NCBI RefSeq assembly: GCF_015841355.1
Contig: NZ_CP064908.1
Location: forward strand, 2,728,001-2,792,000
Direction: 5' to 3'
DNA: 64,000 nt
Source of the DNA: Synechococcus sp. CBW1107
GTDB taxonomy: Bacteria; Cyanobacteriota; Cyanobacteriia; PCC-6307; Cyanobiaceae
Shown here: piece by piece, positions 11,029 through 21,636 of the stretch
How the letters are laid out: each line of letters begins with the position of its first letter
Position numbering within the stretch: the stretch's first letter is position 1
The notes under the pieces: generated by a model
Seen by the model: only the letters and a program-made list of their open reading frames with translations
What the model was told of the DNA's origin: nothing
Databases searched by the model: none
Made by a program: the position numbers and the translations under genes

Positions 11029-11847
11029 ATGGGCTGGCGCCCCGGAGAGTCCTTGCTCTCTCTGGAGACCATGACCCCCTTCCCCGACTATCCGACTCCC
11101 GCCGATGAGGAAGAGCGGCTGCGGTCGCTGGAGAGGACCCTGCTGCTCGACACCGAATCGGACGCGGACCTCGACCGCATCACCACCCTGGCCTCCGAGA
11201 CCCTGGACACACCGATCGCCCTGATCTCGCTGGTGGATCGGGAGCGTCAGTGGTTTCTGTCCAGAGTGGGTCTCGAGGCCTCCCAGACACCCCGGTCCAT
11301 GGCGTTCTGCGCCCACGCGATCACCCAGTGCTCGACGCTGGTGGTGCCTGACGCCCTGGACGACCCCCGCTTCAACACCAATCCGCTGGTGGTGTCTGAG
11401 CCGAAGATCCGCTTCTATGCCGGCGCCCAGCTCAGGCCTCAGGACGGGCAAGCCCTTGGCACCCTCTGTGTGATCGATCGGGCACCCCGCCAGTTCAGCC
11501 CACGGCAGCTGCACTGGCTCCAGCTCTTCTCCGAACAGGTGAGCCGGGAAATCGAGCTGCGCCAGCGGCTGGCGCGTTGTCCCATCACCGGGTTCTTTCG
11601 CCGCAGCGCATTCGAAATGCTCTGTCAGAAGGAGTTCGAGCGGGCCTGGGCCAGCTTGATGGAGCCCACCAGGGCACCGATGCCGCTGCTCTCGATCACC
11701 ACGGTGTGGCCGAAATCCCGTACAACGGCCTTCAACTCCGGTGCAGAGAACCAGCTGGGGAAGTCATCGCTCGAGCTCAGCGGCTGGAGAGGATCTTTCA
11801 CTGAGATGGGAGTCTGTAAATCCCGTCCGCTGCAGCTGATTGTTTAA
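11029..11847 (+). CDS. GAF-domain protein with truncated/broken GGDEF region
   Basis: An ATG at 11029 is preceded by GAGG with 5 nt spacing. Residues about 20-175 form a complete GAF domain of the redox/light-sensor-like type (DTPIALISLVDRERQWF...FCAHAI...KIRFYAGAQL...LGTLCVIDR). At about 183 the beginning of a GGDEF diguanylate cyclase appears (CPITGFFRRSAFEMLCQKEFERA), but no GGDEF signature follows. The last 65 or so residues look unlike any domain. The gene therefore probably lost its cyclase where the R-M island begins. It may still act as a GAF sensor, or be decaying. Confidence 0.65.
   Translation: MGWRPGESLLSLETMTPFPDYPTPADEEERLRSLERTLLLDTESDADLDRITTLASETLDTPIALISLVDRERQWFLSRVGLEASQTPRSMAFCAHAITQCSTLVVPDALDDPRFNTNPLVVSEPKIRFYAGAQLRPQDGQALGTLCVIDRAPRQFSPRQLHWLQLFSEQVSREIELRQRLARCPITGFFRRSAFEMLCQKEFERAWASLMEPTRAPMPLLSITTVWPKSRTTAFNSGAENQLGKSSLELSGWRGSFTEMGVCKSRPLQLIV
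11625..11801 (-). pseudogene. Possible remnant of a STAS-domain gene, antisense to the GAF gene tail
   Basis: The minus strand holds a 58-codon frame from a GTG that reads SAPELKAVVRDFGHTVVIES followed by SGIGALVGSIKLAQA. This resembles the helix and D-S-S-G-L-G-A-L loop of STAS anti-anti-sigma proteins, with the strand in between missing. It ends within the DNA that also encodes the last GGDEF-like residues of the plus-strand gene. This is a weak call from pattern only; it could be a chance antisense frame. Confidence 0.25.
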
Positions 11848-11872
11848 CGATCAGATTTTAACGCAGATCAGA
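11843..11872. repeat. Tandem imperfect repeat at left edge of the R-M island
   Basis: TTTAACG-ATCAGA (11843-11855) is followed directly by TTTAACG-CAG-ATCAGA (11857-11872). The surrounding sequence to 11949 is clearly richer in A+T than the rest of the window and has no gene. This is the non-coding gap between the GAF gene and the hsdR stop. Confidence 0.6.
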
Positions 11873-11949
11873 CTCCCTCGGAACTGCAAGAAATTCCCCT
11901 ACCATGTTATAAGACATAGAATGCAGAGATAGCCGATGATTGTCTGTCC

Positions 11950-14943
11950 CTATTCATAGGTGAGCCCAAAGACCGTATCCGCCATCCAATGGCGGAACGA
12001 CTCGTTGTCCATGAATTGCTTGAAGAGTTCCATATCGTCTTTGAGCACATCCGTCATCACACGGGTCAGTGCCTTGTCATGTTCGATTCGCGCATTCTGC
12101 TTGTCGGAATTCTGGCGGGCATTCTGGTAGGCCGGGTCCGCTGAAACGCGCCTGGGGATGTCTTCGGTGATCAAGCGGTTGACTCGATCCTCGTCGGTCC
12201 ACTCGATGTTGCCGAACTGGTCATTGAACACCTTGAGGATGTTCGAAAGTCGATCGAGCTCAGGTTCGGGTCTGCGCCCGCCGCCAGCGGCGGGAACCGG
12301 TTCGATCTCGGCGTCCTCGTCGGGCAGTTGAATCCTTACGGCCGCCTGTTTCTCCACGCGGTAACTATCCATGTCGATCGCTTCCAGAATGCCCGCTGAG
12401 AGGTCTTCCTCAATCGGAGCCGGAAGCTTGGAGATGAGGAAGTTCAGCAGGATCGAGAGCTTCTCCCAATCGGCGTTGGTGTAGGGGAGAATCGATGAGA
12501 GGAAGCCGTAGGTGCGGGTGAAGGCCTTGGCCTTGCCCTTGAACTCCACCTGGCCATCTTCGTCAAGCTGCTCTCGGTAGGCCGCCACGCAGGCATCAAG
12601 GATGGGATCGAGTTGATCGCGATCCGCACCCCCTAGATACAGTTCCACCAATTCGTCAACCTGCGGCTGATCGTAGACCTGATAGCCATCGAGAGCGGCT
12701 TTCAGATCGTGGAGCTTGTTGGGATCGGTCTCCTCGGCGAGGATCGTGGTGCGGTAGTAGTCAGCGAAAGCCTGCTGAATGGTGTCGACGTCGTTCATGA
12801 AGTCGAGCACGAAGACGTCATGCTTCTTGGGGTGGGCGCGGTTCAGCCGTGACAAGGTTTGCACCGCCTTGATACCCGACAGCACTTTGTCGACATACAT
12901 CGTGTGCAGCAGGGGTTCGTCGTAGCCGGTCTGGAATTTGTCGGCACAGATCAGAAAGCGATAGGGATCTTCCTGGATCTTGTCGGCGATCTGGCTCGAT
13001 GGAAACCCGTTGAGGGAGGCTTCGGTGACTTTGGTGCCACCGTACTCGTGCTCGCCGGAGAAGGCGACGATGGGCAGGTATCGGCTTTTCCGCTCGCTGA
13101 GATAGCTACGAAAGGCATGGAAATACTGGATGGCCCGTTCGATGCCGCTGGTCACCACCATGGATCGGGCCTCGCCGCCAATCTTGCTTAGGGAAAGCAC
13201 CTGCTCGTGGAAGTGATCCACCATGATCTCCGCCTTGAGCTGGATCGCATGCTCATGGCTCTCCACGTAGCGGCGGAGCTTCTTCTTGGCGCGCTTGCTG
13301 TCGAACTCGGGATCACTCTCCACCTTTTTGATGAGCTTGTAGTAGCTCTCCACCGGTGTATAGTGGCGCAGCACATCGAGGATGAAGCCCTCCTGAATGG
13401 CCTGCTTCATCGTGTAGCTGTGGAACGGAAGGTGGTGCACGGTTCCATCGGCCTGGGGGTCGGGATGCCCGAAGATCTCCAGGGTCTTGTTCTTGGGTGT
13501 GGCCGTGAAGGCGAAATAGCTGGCATTGGGCAGCAGCTTCTTGGCCCCCATCAGCCGATTGATCTTGTCTTCAGTGGACTCCTCTGCTTCCTCCGCCCCA
13601 GTGCTGGAGAGGGCCAGGGAGAGGGCCGCCGAAGTGCGTCCGCCCTGGCTGGAATGGGCTTCGTCGATCACGATTGCAAAGCTGCGGCCGCGCTGCTCAT
13701 TGCCGATTTCGTCAAGGATGTATGGAAACTTCTGAACCGTGGTGATGATGATCTTCTTGCCTTCGGCGATAAAGCCACGCAGATCCCCGGCTTTATCGGC
13801 ATGTCCAACCGTGGCACCCACCTGGGCGAACTGCCTGATGGTGTCGCGGATCTGCTGATCGAGGATGCGGCGGTCAGTGACCACCAGGATCGAATCGAAA
13901 ACGGCGGTGTTGTTGCGCTCAAGGCCGATCAGCTGGTGGGCCAACCAGGCGATCGAGTTGCTCTTCCCGCTACCGGCGGAGTGCTGGATCAGATAGCGGC
14001 GGCCGGCGCCGTGCTCAGCGGCATCAGCGAGCAGGCGACGCACCACATCGAGCTGGTGGAAACGTGGCCAGATCTGCACGGCCTTCTTCCTGCCTGTCTT
14101 CTCGTCTTTGGTCTCGACCACCTGGGCGTAGTTCTCCAGGATGTCGGTTAGGCCCTCTCGGGTGAGGATCTGCTTCCAGAGATACGCAGTCTTGAGGCCG
14201 TCCGGGTTCGGGGGGTTGCCAGCACCATCGTTCCAACCCTGGTTGAAAGGCAGAAACCAGGAGGCCTTGCCTTTGAGCTGGGTGCAGAAGCGCACCTCGT
14301 GATCGTCCACGGCGAAATGGGCCACGCAGCGGCCGAATTCGAAGAGCTTCTCCCGAGGGTCACGGTCGAGCTGGTATTGCTTCACGGCGTCAGCAACCGT
14401 CTGCTTGGTGAGGCTGTTCTTGAGTTCAAAGGTGGCCACCGACAGGCCATTGATGAACAGGCCCAGGTCCAGAGCTCGCTGGGTTTCATCGCGGCTATAG
14501 CGGAGCTGGCGGGTCACGCTGAAGCGGTTGGCGGCGAAGCGCTCGATCGCTGTGGGGTTCCCTGGTGAAGGCGTGCCGCAGAAGAGATCGAGGTGATGGG
14601 GCCCGTGCTTGAGGCCGTGGCGCAGCACGTCGATCGTGCCGCGCCTGGAGATTTCACCCTGCAGTCGCGCCAGGAACTTGCGGCGGGTGGGTCCATCGAC
14701 CTCCAGCGCCAGGGAATCGAGGGCATCGGGCTGGGTGGCCATCAGGAAGCCGCGCAGCTGCACGAGATCGATGCAGTAGTCGCGGTCGTAATGGGTGGGA
14801 TCTCCCAGCAGCCACCCGGTGCCACCAGCCACCGGCACGCTGGTTTCGGTGGCGGCGTGTGTGGGCACGAGCACGTCGGTGCGGCCGGTCATGGCCCGCA
14901 CGATCAGGGCTTCCAGTCCCTTTTCGGTGGTGTCGGTGGTCAT
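11950..14943 (-). CDS. hsdR: Type I restriction enzyme R subunit (HsdR)
   Basis: 997 residues. The N-terminal part (to about 300) is the nuclease region. The SF2 translocase follows, with Walker A HSAGSGKSNSIAWL at about 322-335, DEAH in IDEAHSSQGGR at about 427, and TATPKNKTLEIFG as motif III. The C-terminal helical part would bind the HsdM/HsdS core. It translocates DNA with ATP and cuts unmodified DNA at a distance. It ends a leftward operon, 127 nt after the AlbA_2 gene. That gap holds a pair of 19-nt repeats. The reading frame looks intact. Confidence 0.95.
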   Translation of the reverse strand: MTTDTTEKGLEALIVRAMTGRTDVLVPTHAATETSVPVAGGTGWLLGDPTHYDRDYCIDLVQLRGFLMATQPDALDSLALEVDGPTRRKFLARLQGEISRRGTIDVLRHGLKHGPHHLDLFCGTPSPGNPTAIERFAANRFSVTRQLRYSRDETQRALDLGLFINGLSVATFELKNSLTKQTVADAVKQYQLDRDPREKLFEFGRCVAHFAVDDHEVRFCTQLKGKASWFLPFNQGWNDGAGNPPNPDGLKTAYLWKQILTREGLTDILENYAQVVETKDEKTGRKKAVQIWPRFHQLDVVRRLLADAAEHGAGRRYLIQHSAGSGKSNSIAWLAHQLIGLERNNTAVFDSILVVTDRRILDQQIRDTIRQFAQVGATVGHADKAGDLRGFIAEGKKIIITTVQKFPYILDEIGNEQRGRSFAIVIDEAHSSQGGRTSAALSLALSSTGAEEAEESTEDKINRLMGAKKLLPNASYFAFTATPKNKTLEIFGHPDPQADGTVHHLPFHSYTMKQAIQEGFILDVLRHYTPVESYYKLIKKVESDPEFDSKRAKKKLRRYVESHEHAIQLKAEIMVDHFHEQVLSLSKIGGEARSMVVTSGIERAIQYFHAFRSYLSERKSRYLPIVAFSGEHEYGGTKVTEASLNGFPSSQIADKIQEDPYRFLICADKFQTGYDEPLLHTMYVDKVLSGIKAVQTLSRLNRAHPKKHDVFVLDFMNDVDTIQQAFADYYRTTILAEETDPNKLHDLKAALDGYQVYDQPQVDELVELYLGGADRDQLDPILDACVAAYREQLDEDGQVEFKGKAKAFTRTYGFLSSILPYTNADWEKLSILLNFLISKLPAPIEEDLSAGILEAIDMDSYRVEKQAAVRIQLPDEDAEIEPVPAAGGGRRPEPELDRLSNILKVFNDQFGNIEWTDEDRVNRLITEDIPRRVSADPAYQNARQNSDKQNARIEHDKALTRVMTDVLKDDMELFKQFMDNESFRHWMADTVFGLTYE

Positions 14944-14954
14944 GGGGGCGCCTC

Positions 14955-14973
14955 GATCACGTACCCGTCACGT
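14955..14973. repeat. 19-nt repeat copy A upstream of hsdR
   Basis: GATCACGTACCCGTCACGT, itself two TCACGT hexamers 5 nt apart. It lies 12 nt before the hsdR start, next to the GAGG Shine-Dalgarno. It is 16/19 identical to copy B at 15045. Position suggests an operator or an RNA element controlling hsdR. Confidence 0.55.
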
Positions 14974-15044
14974 AGGGATGATGCGGCAAAAGGATTGCAG
15001 CGCCGGGGATTCCGGGCTGCGGAGGGGACCCGGGCACTTCTCCT

Positions 15045-15063
15045 GATCAAGTACCCATCAAGT
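15045..15063. repeat. 19-nt repeat copy B upstream of hsdR
   Basis: GATCAAGTACCCATCAAGT, two TCAAGT hexamers 5 nt apart, 8 nt downstream of the AlbA_2 gene stop. The two hexamers match each other within this copy, but differ from copy A at the same position (A for C). Confidence 0.55.
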
Positions 15064-15070
15064 GGCAGGG

Positions 15071-16561
15071 TCATGGCTGCCCATGGGGGCCAGCAGCAGC
15101 CCAGAACGGCAGGTACCGCATGAGTTTAGGAGCTGCCTCCGGATCGGCCGGCAGGATGGCCCCCGCTTCCACGGCCTCCCGAATCATCCGTGAGACCGCA
15201 GCCCGGTTGTGGTCCTCCACGCCAAAACGGGCCCGCAGGGTGGTGTTGGTCATCGCCTTTCGGGTCACGTAGCAAAGGCAGGCGTGGAGATAGCAGGCGC
15301 GAATCCGTTCCGCCTTGTCCATGGCGGCAAGCGGCTTGTGGGCGAACAGGACGGAGCGTGTGAAGCCTTCCGGGCTCTCGAACAGCGGCGCCGGCAGCTG
15401 GAACACCTCCACCTGGGCCACCACCTTGTCGATGCCGCTGCCCCGTTCCTCGCAGATGCGGAAGCGTCGCATCAGGGAGGCCAGTGCCTCATTGCGGGAG
15501 CGTGGCGGGGTGTCCACGAACCGATCGGTATGCACGAGCGGCTCGCCCGGGTTGGTGATTTCAATGCGGTCGTCGAAGATCTCCACCATCGGCCCGGCGC
15601 CTGTGATGAAGAAGTCCTGGTGGATGAGGGCATTGGCCACCAGTTCCCGCACGGCCAGCTCCGGGAACATCGGGACAGAGGTCCGCAAGGCCTGCCCGAT
15701 GATTTCGTTGGACGGCAGCAGGCCGTTGATGAAGCCGATCAGCCCCTCGAACCCACAGGCATAGCCCTTGCCGCCTTCCTGTTCTTTCAGGGTCTGGGTG
15801 CGGTCACAGGCGCGGTAGTGGATCACGCGCACCGCCTTGCGGCGCAGGGAGCGAAAGGTATCGAGGCGCTTGGCGAACAGGATGGCGCCGAGATTGGTGA
15901 TGTCCCAGCCGCCCGCATCGCTCTTGCGGATGAGGCGATCGGCGGCCAAGGCGGCGAGGATCCCCTCACGGTTGTCGGGCAGGGGCAGTTCCAGCAGATC
16001 GAAGTAGGCCGGGTAATCAAGCAGCTGAAGTACCTCATCAGCGGTGGCACGATCGATGGCGAGGCCGTCTTCAAACGGGGTCTGATCGAAGATGCGCCAC
16101 AGGGCCCGTTCCTTCTCTGGGGCACCCTCGAGCCTTTTCTTGTAGCTGCCCACGCGGATGAACTTCTGCTGCTTGAAGCGCACGGGATGCCGAGCTGCCC
16201 GTGCAATCTCCAGCACTACCACTGGTTTGCCATCGATGGGCACCTTGAAGAAGCGGAAATCAATCTTGGGCTCCAAGAGCCTCAGCAACCAGCTCTCCAG
16301 TTCTTCGTTGCCGAGCTTGGTGGCAAACGGATCGAAGCGGGTTCCCACGATTGCGTGATCGGCGTCGCGCACGCCCCACACCAGATAGGCGAAGGCTTTG
16401 CCCTGAAGGGCTGCCGCGTTAGCAAGGGCGGAGATGTACTCGCCGATCTCCTCAGGGTTGTCGTTGTTTTGCTTGAACTCGACCCATTCGGTTTCCTTGG
16501 GCAAGGCACAGAGCTCGTGCACCAAGCTGATCAGAAAATCAATGGGCCTTTCGGAGCTCAC
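15071..16561 (-). CDS. AlbA_2 (Schlafen-like) domain ATP-binding protein embedded in type I R-M operon
   Basis: 496 residues. An AlbA_2 domain (about 15-130) carries the family pattern ETEWVEFKQNN...ANAAAL...YLVWGVRD. A GHKL-type ATPase-like region follows (about 290-400) with ELVANALIHQDF, EIFDDRIEITNPG and GSGIDKV. A C-terminal winged-helix-like part (about 420-480) completes it. Such proteins are annotated as divergent-AAA_4 regulators or ATP-dependent helicases and are common beside restriction systems. Their role is unsettled. The GTG start is 2 nt after the hsdS stop, so translation is coupled. It may be a regulator or an additional antiviral effector (inference). Confidence 0.85.
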   Translation of the reverse strand: MSSERPIDFLISLVHELCALPKETEWVEFKQNNDNPEEIGEYISALANAAALQGKAFAYLVWGVRDADHAIVGTRFDPFATKLGNEELESWLLRLLEPKIDFRFFKVPIDGKPVVVLEIARAARHPVRFKQQKFIRVGSYKKRLEGAPEKERALWRIFDQTPFEDGLAIDRATADEVLQLLDYPAYFDLLELPLPDNREGILAALAADRLIRKSDAGGWDITNLGAILFAKRLDTFRSLRRKAVRVIHYRACDRTQTLKEQEGGKGYACGFEGLIGFINGLLPSNEIIGQALRTSVPMFPELAVRELVANALIHQDFFITGAGPMVEIFDDRIEITNPGEPLVHTDRFVDTPPRSRNEALASLMRRFRICEERGSGIDKVVAQVEVFQLPAPLFESPEGFTRSVLFAHKPLAAMDKAERIRACYLHACLCYVTRKAMTNTTLRARFGVEDHNRAAVSRMIREAVEAGAILPADPEAAPKLMRYLPFWAAAGPHGQP

Positions 16562-16563
16562 TT

Positions 16564-17970
16564 CTAGGGATCCTCTGGTGCAGTATCGAGATCATCAAGA
16601 GCGGCTTCCTCGGGATCGCTGATTTCATCCAAGTCATCTAGTAGTTGAGGCTCCTGCTCCTCGTCGGGAAGCTGCGCCGCTGCCTCCCGCACATCGAGCT
16701 TGCCGGTAACCACATCAGCGATCAGGCGGGTACGGTATTCGTGTAGAAGATTGATTTCACGCCTAACGCAAGCAACAGCCTGCTCAATACCTGTTGTTGC
16801 TTCATCCAAGTAAGCGACGATTACACCCTGCTCGCCATCAGGCGGCAACCCCAGACGGATTCCTCCTACGGTATCGGTATTCAAATTCAGCTGGGTGCCG
16901 AGCTTGCCTAGGCGCCCAAAAGGGGCGCCACAGGAGAAAACACGGTACAGGAAATCAGCATTGCCATGATACTGGGGGAAATAGACAAAGCCATCGTGGA
17001 TACAGCACTTGATCTTGGTAATGATTGGCTTTCCAACTGAGCCTGCAATACTCAGAAGCAAAGCGCCAGGTTGCAGTCGCACGCTCATCGACTCCCCAAG
17101 CACAGAGAGCCTCTGAGTAGTCTCTTCAAGATATTTGCGACTTGCCGACACGTCAGCGATGCGAACCCATGCGTACTCGCCACCTTCGTCGAAGTACTTC
17201 TGGTCTGCAATGGGTCGCGGAGAAGCCCCTCGTTTGACCAATGAGAGGCTTTTCACCCTCCTAATCTCCCAATGCTCCGGCACATCGCCCAGCCACTCCT
17301 CCCCGGAGGGCTTGAGGCGCACGTTGGGATCAAGGCCACCGGTGACGGCGCGGTGGATGATGACCTGCTTCTGCTCCTCCAGCAGCTTGATCAGCGTCTG
17401 CTTGGCGCGGATGTAACGGCGGATCTTGCGGTCGGCGTGGTCGAGGAAGCGGACGATGGCGGCTTGTTCTGCAGTTGGAGGGCATGGTGTTTGGATTTGT
17501 TTGAACTGCTCCCAATACAACCGATTACGATCCTTGACAATCCCGCGTGAGTAGTTGTCCACCTCGCCCATGTAGGCATCCGTGCGAAAGAGGTAGGCGA
17601 AGTAATGCGGCAAGACCCCAGGGAGGGGCCTAGCCACGACATACGCTGGGCTGACCAAGCCATCAACTGGAGCAACTCCAACAGCGCCTTGCCACATACG
17701 CATCATGTTGTAGGCCACGTCGCCACATGAAGCTCGCTTGTACTTTGCGCGATCCTCCATGATCTGCTTACGCGACGAGCCCCCGAATTCACGAACTCGA
17801 ACTCCGGTCTTTAGAGAAACCTCAAGGATGGCTAGATCGGCGAATCCTGTCTCGATTCTCTGGACGAAGAGACTGCCGTTGCGACAAACTGACCAGCCTG
17901 CAGGCAACTCCTCCAGCCAGGGAATGCTGGTGCCCTTCATTTCTGGATAGGGCTTGAGATCGCAAATCAT
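16564..17970 (-). CDS. hsdS: Type I restriction-modification specificity subunit (HsdS)
   Basis: 468 residues with two target recognition domains (about 15-165 and 225-375). Each is followed by a conserved helix (FLDHADRKIRRYIRAKQ..LLEEQKQ and YLDEATTGIEQAVACVRREI). Both halves begin with the IPWLEELPAGW / WLGDVPEHWEI type motif. The C-terminal tail is very acidic (about 430-468). ATG 17970 overlaps the upstream stop as ATGA, which is preferred over an in-frame start at 18000. Base composition falls here: 16741-16800 has 28 G+C of 60, typical of exchangeable recognition domains. Confidence 0.93.
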   Translation of the reverse strand: MICDLKPYPEMKGTSIPWLEELPAGWSVCRNGSLFVQRIETGFADLAILEVSLKTGVRVREFGGSSRKQIMEDRAKYKRASCGDVAYNMMRMWQGAVGVAPVDGLVSPAYVVARPLPGVLPHYFAYLFRTDAYMGEVDNYSRGIVKDRNRLYWEQFKQIQTPCPPTAEQAAIVRFLDHADRKIRRYIRAKQTLIKLLEEQKQVIIHRAVTGGLDPNVRLKPSGEEWLGDVPEHWEIRRVKSLSLVKRGASPRPIADQKYFDEGGEYAWVRIADVSASRKYLEETTQRLSVLGESMSVRLQPGALLLSIAGSVGKPIITKIKCCIHDGFVYFPQYHGNADFLYRVFSCGAPFGRLGKLGTQLNLNTDTVGGIRLGLPPDGEQGVIVAYLDEATTGIEQAVACVRREINLLHEYRTRLIADVVTGKLDVREAAAQLPDEEQEPQLLDDLDEISDPEEAALDDLDTAPEDP

Positions 17971-18772
17971 GAGCTCTCGCTCAAGCCTGTGGGCACACAT
18001 TGATCAAGCTTGCGATGCAGGAGAGAGATCAGGGAAAGGTAGTCGGCCGCATCATCCTCTCCTTCCCACATAATCTTCGGTTCATGGGCCAAGGGATTGC
18101 GAACGGCCGCGAAGCAGCCCTTCAGCAGGGCTGAATATCCTTTGTGCTCACTCTTCTCGGTTTCGGTCTTCAGTGTGTTCAGGGCTAGCAAGGGACGTTC
18201 GATTGAAAACACACGATCGATCAGCTTGGGTCCGTCCGCTTGAACTCCCGTCATATCGCGAATCCGCTGGGCGAGGCCTTTACTGGCTTCAAAGACAGCG
18301 TGGAAATAGTTGTCCTGCATCAACTCGGAGCGACAATACTTTACAACCTCAGGATGAATACGCCGGCCTTGGAACTTCGAGCGAATTGTTCGCACCCGCT
18401 GTTCCGCCTCCTCAATCGTTGCGGCAGGTTCAACTCTGCGAAACTGGCCGTCAGCTCCGTACTCCAGCCCAGAGAATGCCAGAATTGTGTTGAGCTCCTG
18501 CCGGTGCGCTTCAAACTCTTCACTTCGCCCAACGAATCGTGCTGGTATCAGGCAAGCTCTAATGAAGTCAACGATCTGATTGGCGCAGCCGTGACGCCTC
18601 TGGGAATCCAAGAACACTGAGTAGATTCTGCGCCACTTGGTGGATTGTCCAGAATTATCGGTCAAGCCGCGATCCAGAAAGATGCGGCTGATGTCCGACC
18701 CTGAGCCGCACTCTCCGAGTAACTTTGCTATCGCTTCGATCTGCCCTTCTGGGAATGAAGGTACGGGAGTCA

Positions 18773-18776
<4 letters not shown>
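17967..18776 (-). CDS. TIGR02391 / Ymh-family protein inside the R-M operon
   Basis: 269 residues. The C-terminal half (about 135-265) has the TIGR02391 (Hypoth_Ymh) pattern: FEASKGLAQRIRDMTG, LIDRVFS, LLKGCFAAVRNPLAHEP and DAADYLSLISLLHRKLD. The RNPLAH motif recalls HEPN-like folds, which are often RNases in defence systems (inference). The N-terminal half is not recognised. It overlaps hsdM by 4 nt at its start and hsdS by 4 nt at its end, so it is a true operon member. Related proteins occur near restriction and abortive-infection genes. Its activity is unknown. Confidence 0.8.
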
Positions 18777-20914
<2,138 letters not shown>

Positions 20915-21021
20915 GTCCCTCTGTGACTGCCGGTTGTCCGGCCTTCAGGCCCAAGGATGCCCGACGATTTGACATCGCGTTGTGGTTTGCAACGTCTTCG
21001 CAGCGACCCTCAGGGCTACCA

Positions 21022-21152
21022 GGCTGAATTCCCGATGTCAGGGTCGCACTTCTCTAGGAAGGCGTTGCCGCCCGCCAGCTCCAGCAGGCCGGCCAGGCCA
21101 TCGGGGTCGGCGTGAAGGAGGTCTTGAGGTAACGGATCGCCGTGGGCTGTAC
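21022..21152 (-). pseudogene. Decayed duplicate of the menB 3' end at right edge of the R-M island
   Basis: This stretch aligns by eye with the 3' end of the intact menB (about 21655-21820), in the same orientation. The block 21036-21071 matches menB at about 29 of 36 bases. The block ending CGGATCGCCGTGGG is closer still. An internal deletion of about 45 nt removes the [11 protein letters not shown] region, and a 1-nt deletion breaks the frame. Pieces such as DGLAGLLELAGG and NAFLEKCDPDIGNSAW remain readable in different frames. It lies in the 313-nt gap between hsdM and the next gene; nothing else was recognised there. Confidence 0.8.
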
Positions 21153-21227
21153 TGGTCCGCCTGGAGAACAGCGTGCCTGGCGTGGCTCCAGGGGCCACTG
21201 TGTCAGGGCCTTCCGCTGCTCAATCCC

Positions 21228-21617
21228 ATGGCTGCCGCTCCCTATCTGATCGCCCTGGCCCTGCTGGAGCAGGGGGGGCAACGGGCGATGCCACTGCAGG
21301 GGAGATCGTTGCCTGAGCCCGTGCCGGCCGATGGTGATCCGGGTGATGTCGGCCGGCAGCAGGCCCTCGAGCTACTGGTGAGGGTGTGGCAGCGCAGTGA
21401 GGAGGGTGCGCTGCGCCGGGCGGCTGGCGAGCACAGCCTGCTGCTGCTGGAGTTGCCGATCGAGTCTCTGCAGGAGACCTTGCCCGCCCTCAAGGCCCAG
21501 TGGATCGCCACTGGCGACAGCACCCTCTTTCTGAAACGGCTCAAGGAGCTGGCGGGCGGTCTCTGGATCCTGGGCCTGGAGCGCCGTGAGCCGCTCTGCT
21601 TCCGGCGGCTTCAGTAG
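21228..21617 (+). CDS. Hypothetical protein, convergent with menB
   Basis: 129 residues from the ATG at 21228 (MAAAPYLIALALLEQ). It is probably soluble and helical, with a leucine-rich centre (EHSLLLLELPIESLQETLPALKAQW). No family was recognised and there is no signal peptide. The codon pattern looks like the neighbouring core genes rather than the island. It ends 19 nt before the menB stop and lies between the decayed and intact menB copies. The frame is open further upstream, but that part runs through the menB fragment and is not used. Confidence 0.55.
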   Translation: MAAAPYLIALALLEQGGQRAMPLQGRSLPEPVPADGDPGDVGRQQALELLVRVWQRSEEGALRRAAGEHSLLLLELPIESLQETLPALKAQWIATGDSTLFLKRLKELAGGLWILGLERREPLCFRRLQ

Positions 21618-21636
21618 GTGCGCCAGCCCAGTGGCG

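Noticed and set aside
11577-11804. Second plus-strand frame (LDHHGVAEI...AGEVIARAQRLERIF) as a frameshifted continuation of the GGDEF domain
   Set aside because: The resemblance to a GGDEF core is loose and lacks the GG(D/E)EF signature; it competes with the antisense STAS-like reading and cannot be decided by eye.
20982-21227. N-terminal extension of the 129-residue hypothetical gene
   Set aside because: This open stretch is antisense to the menB remnant and lacks a credible start; the ATG at 21228 is used.
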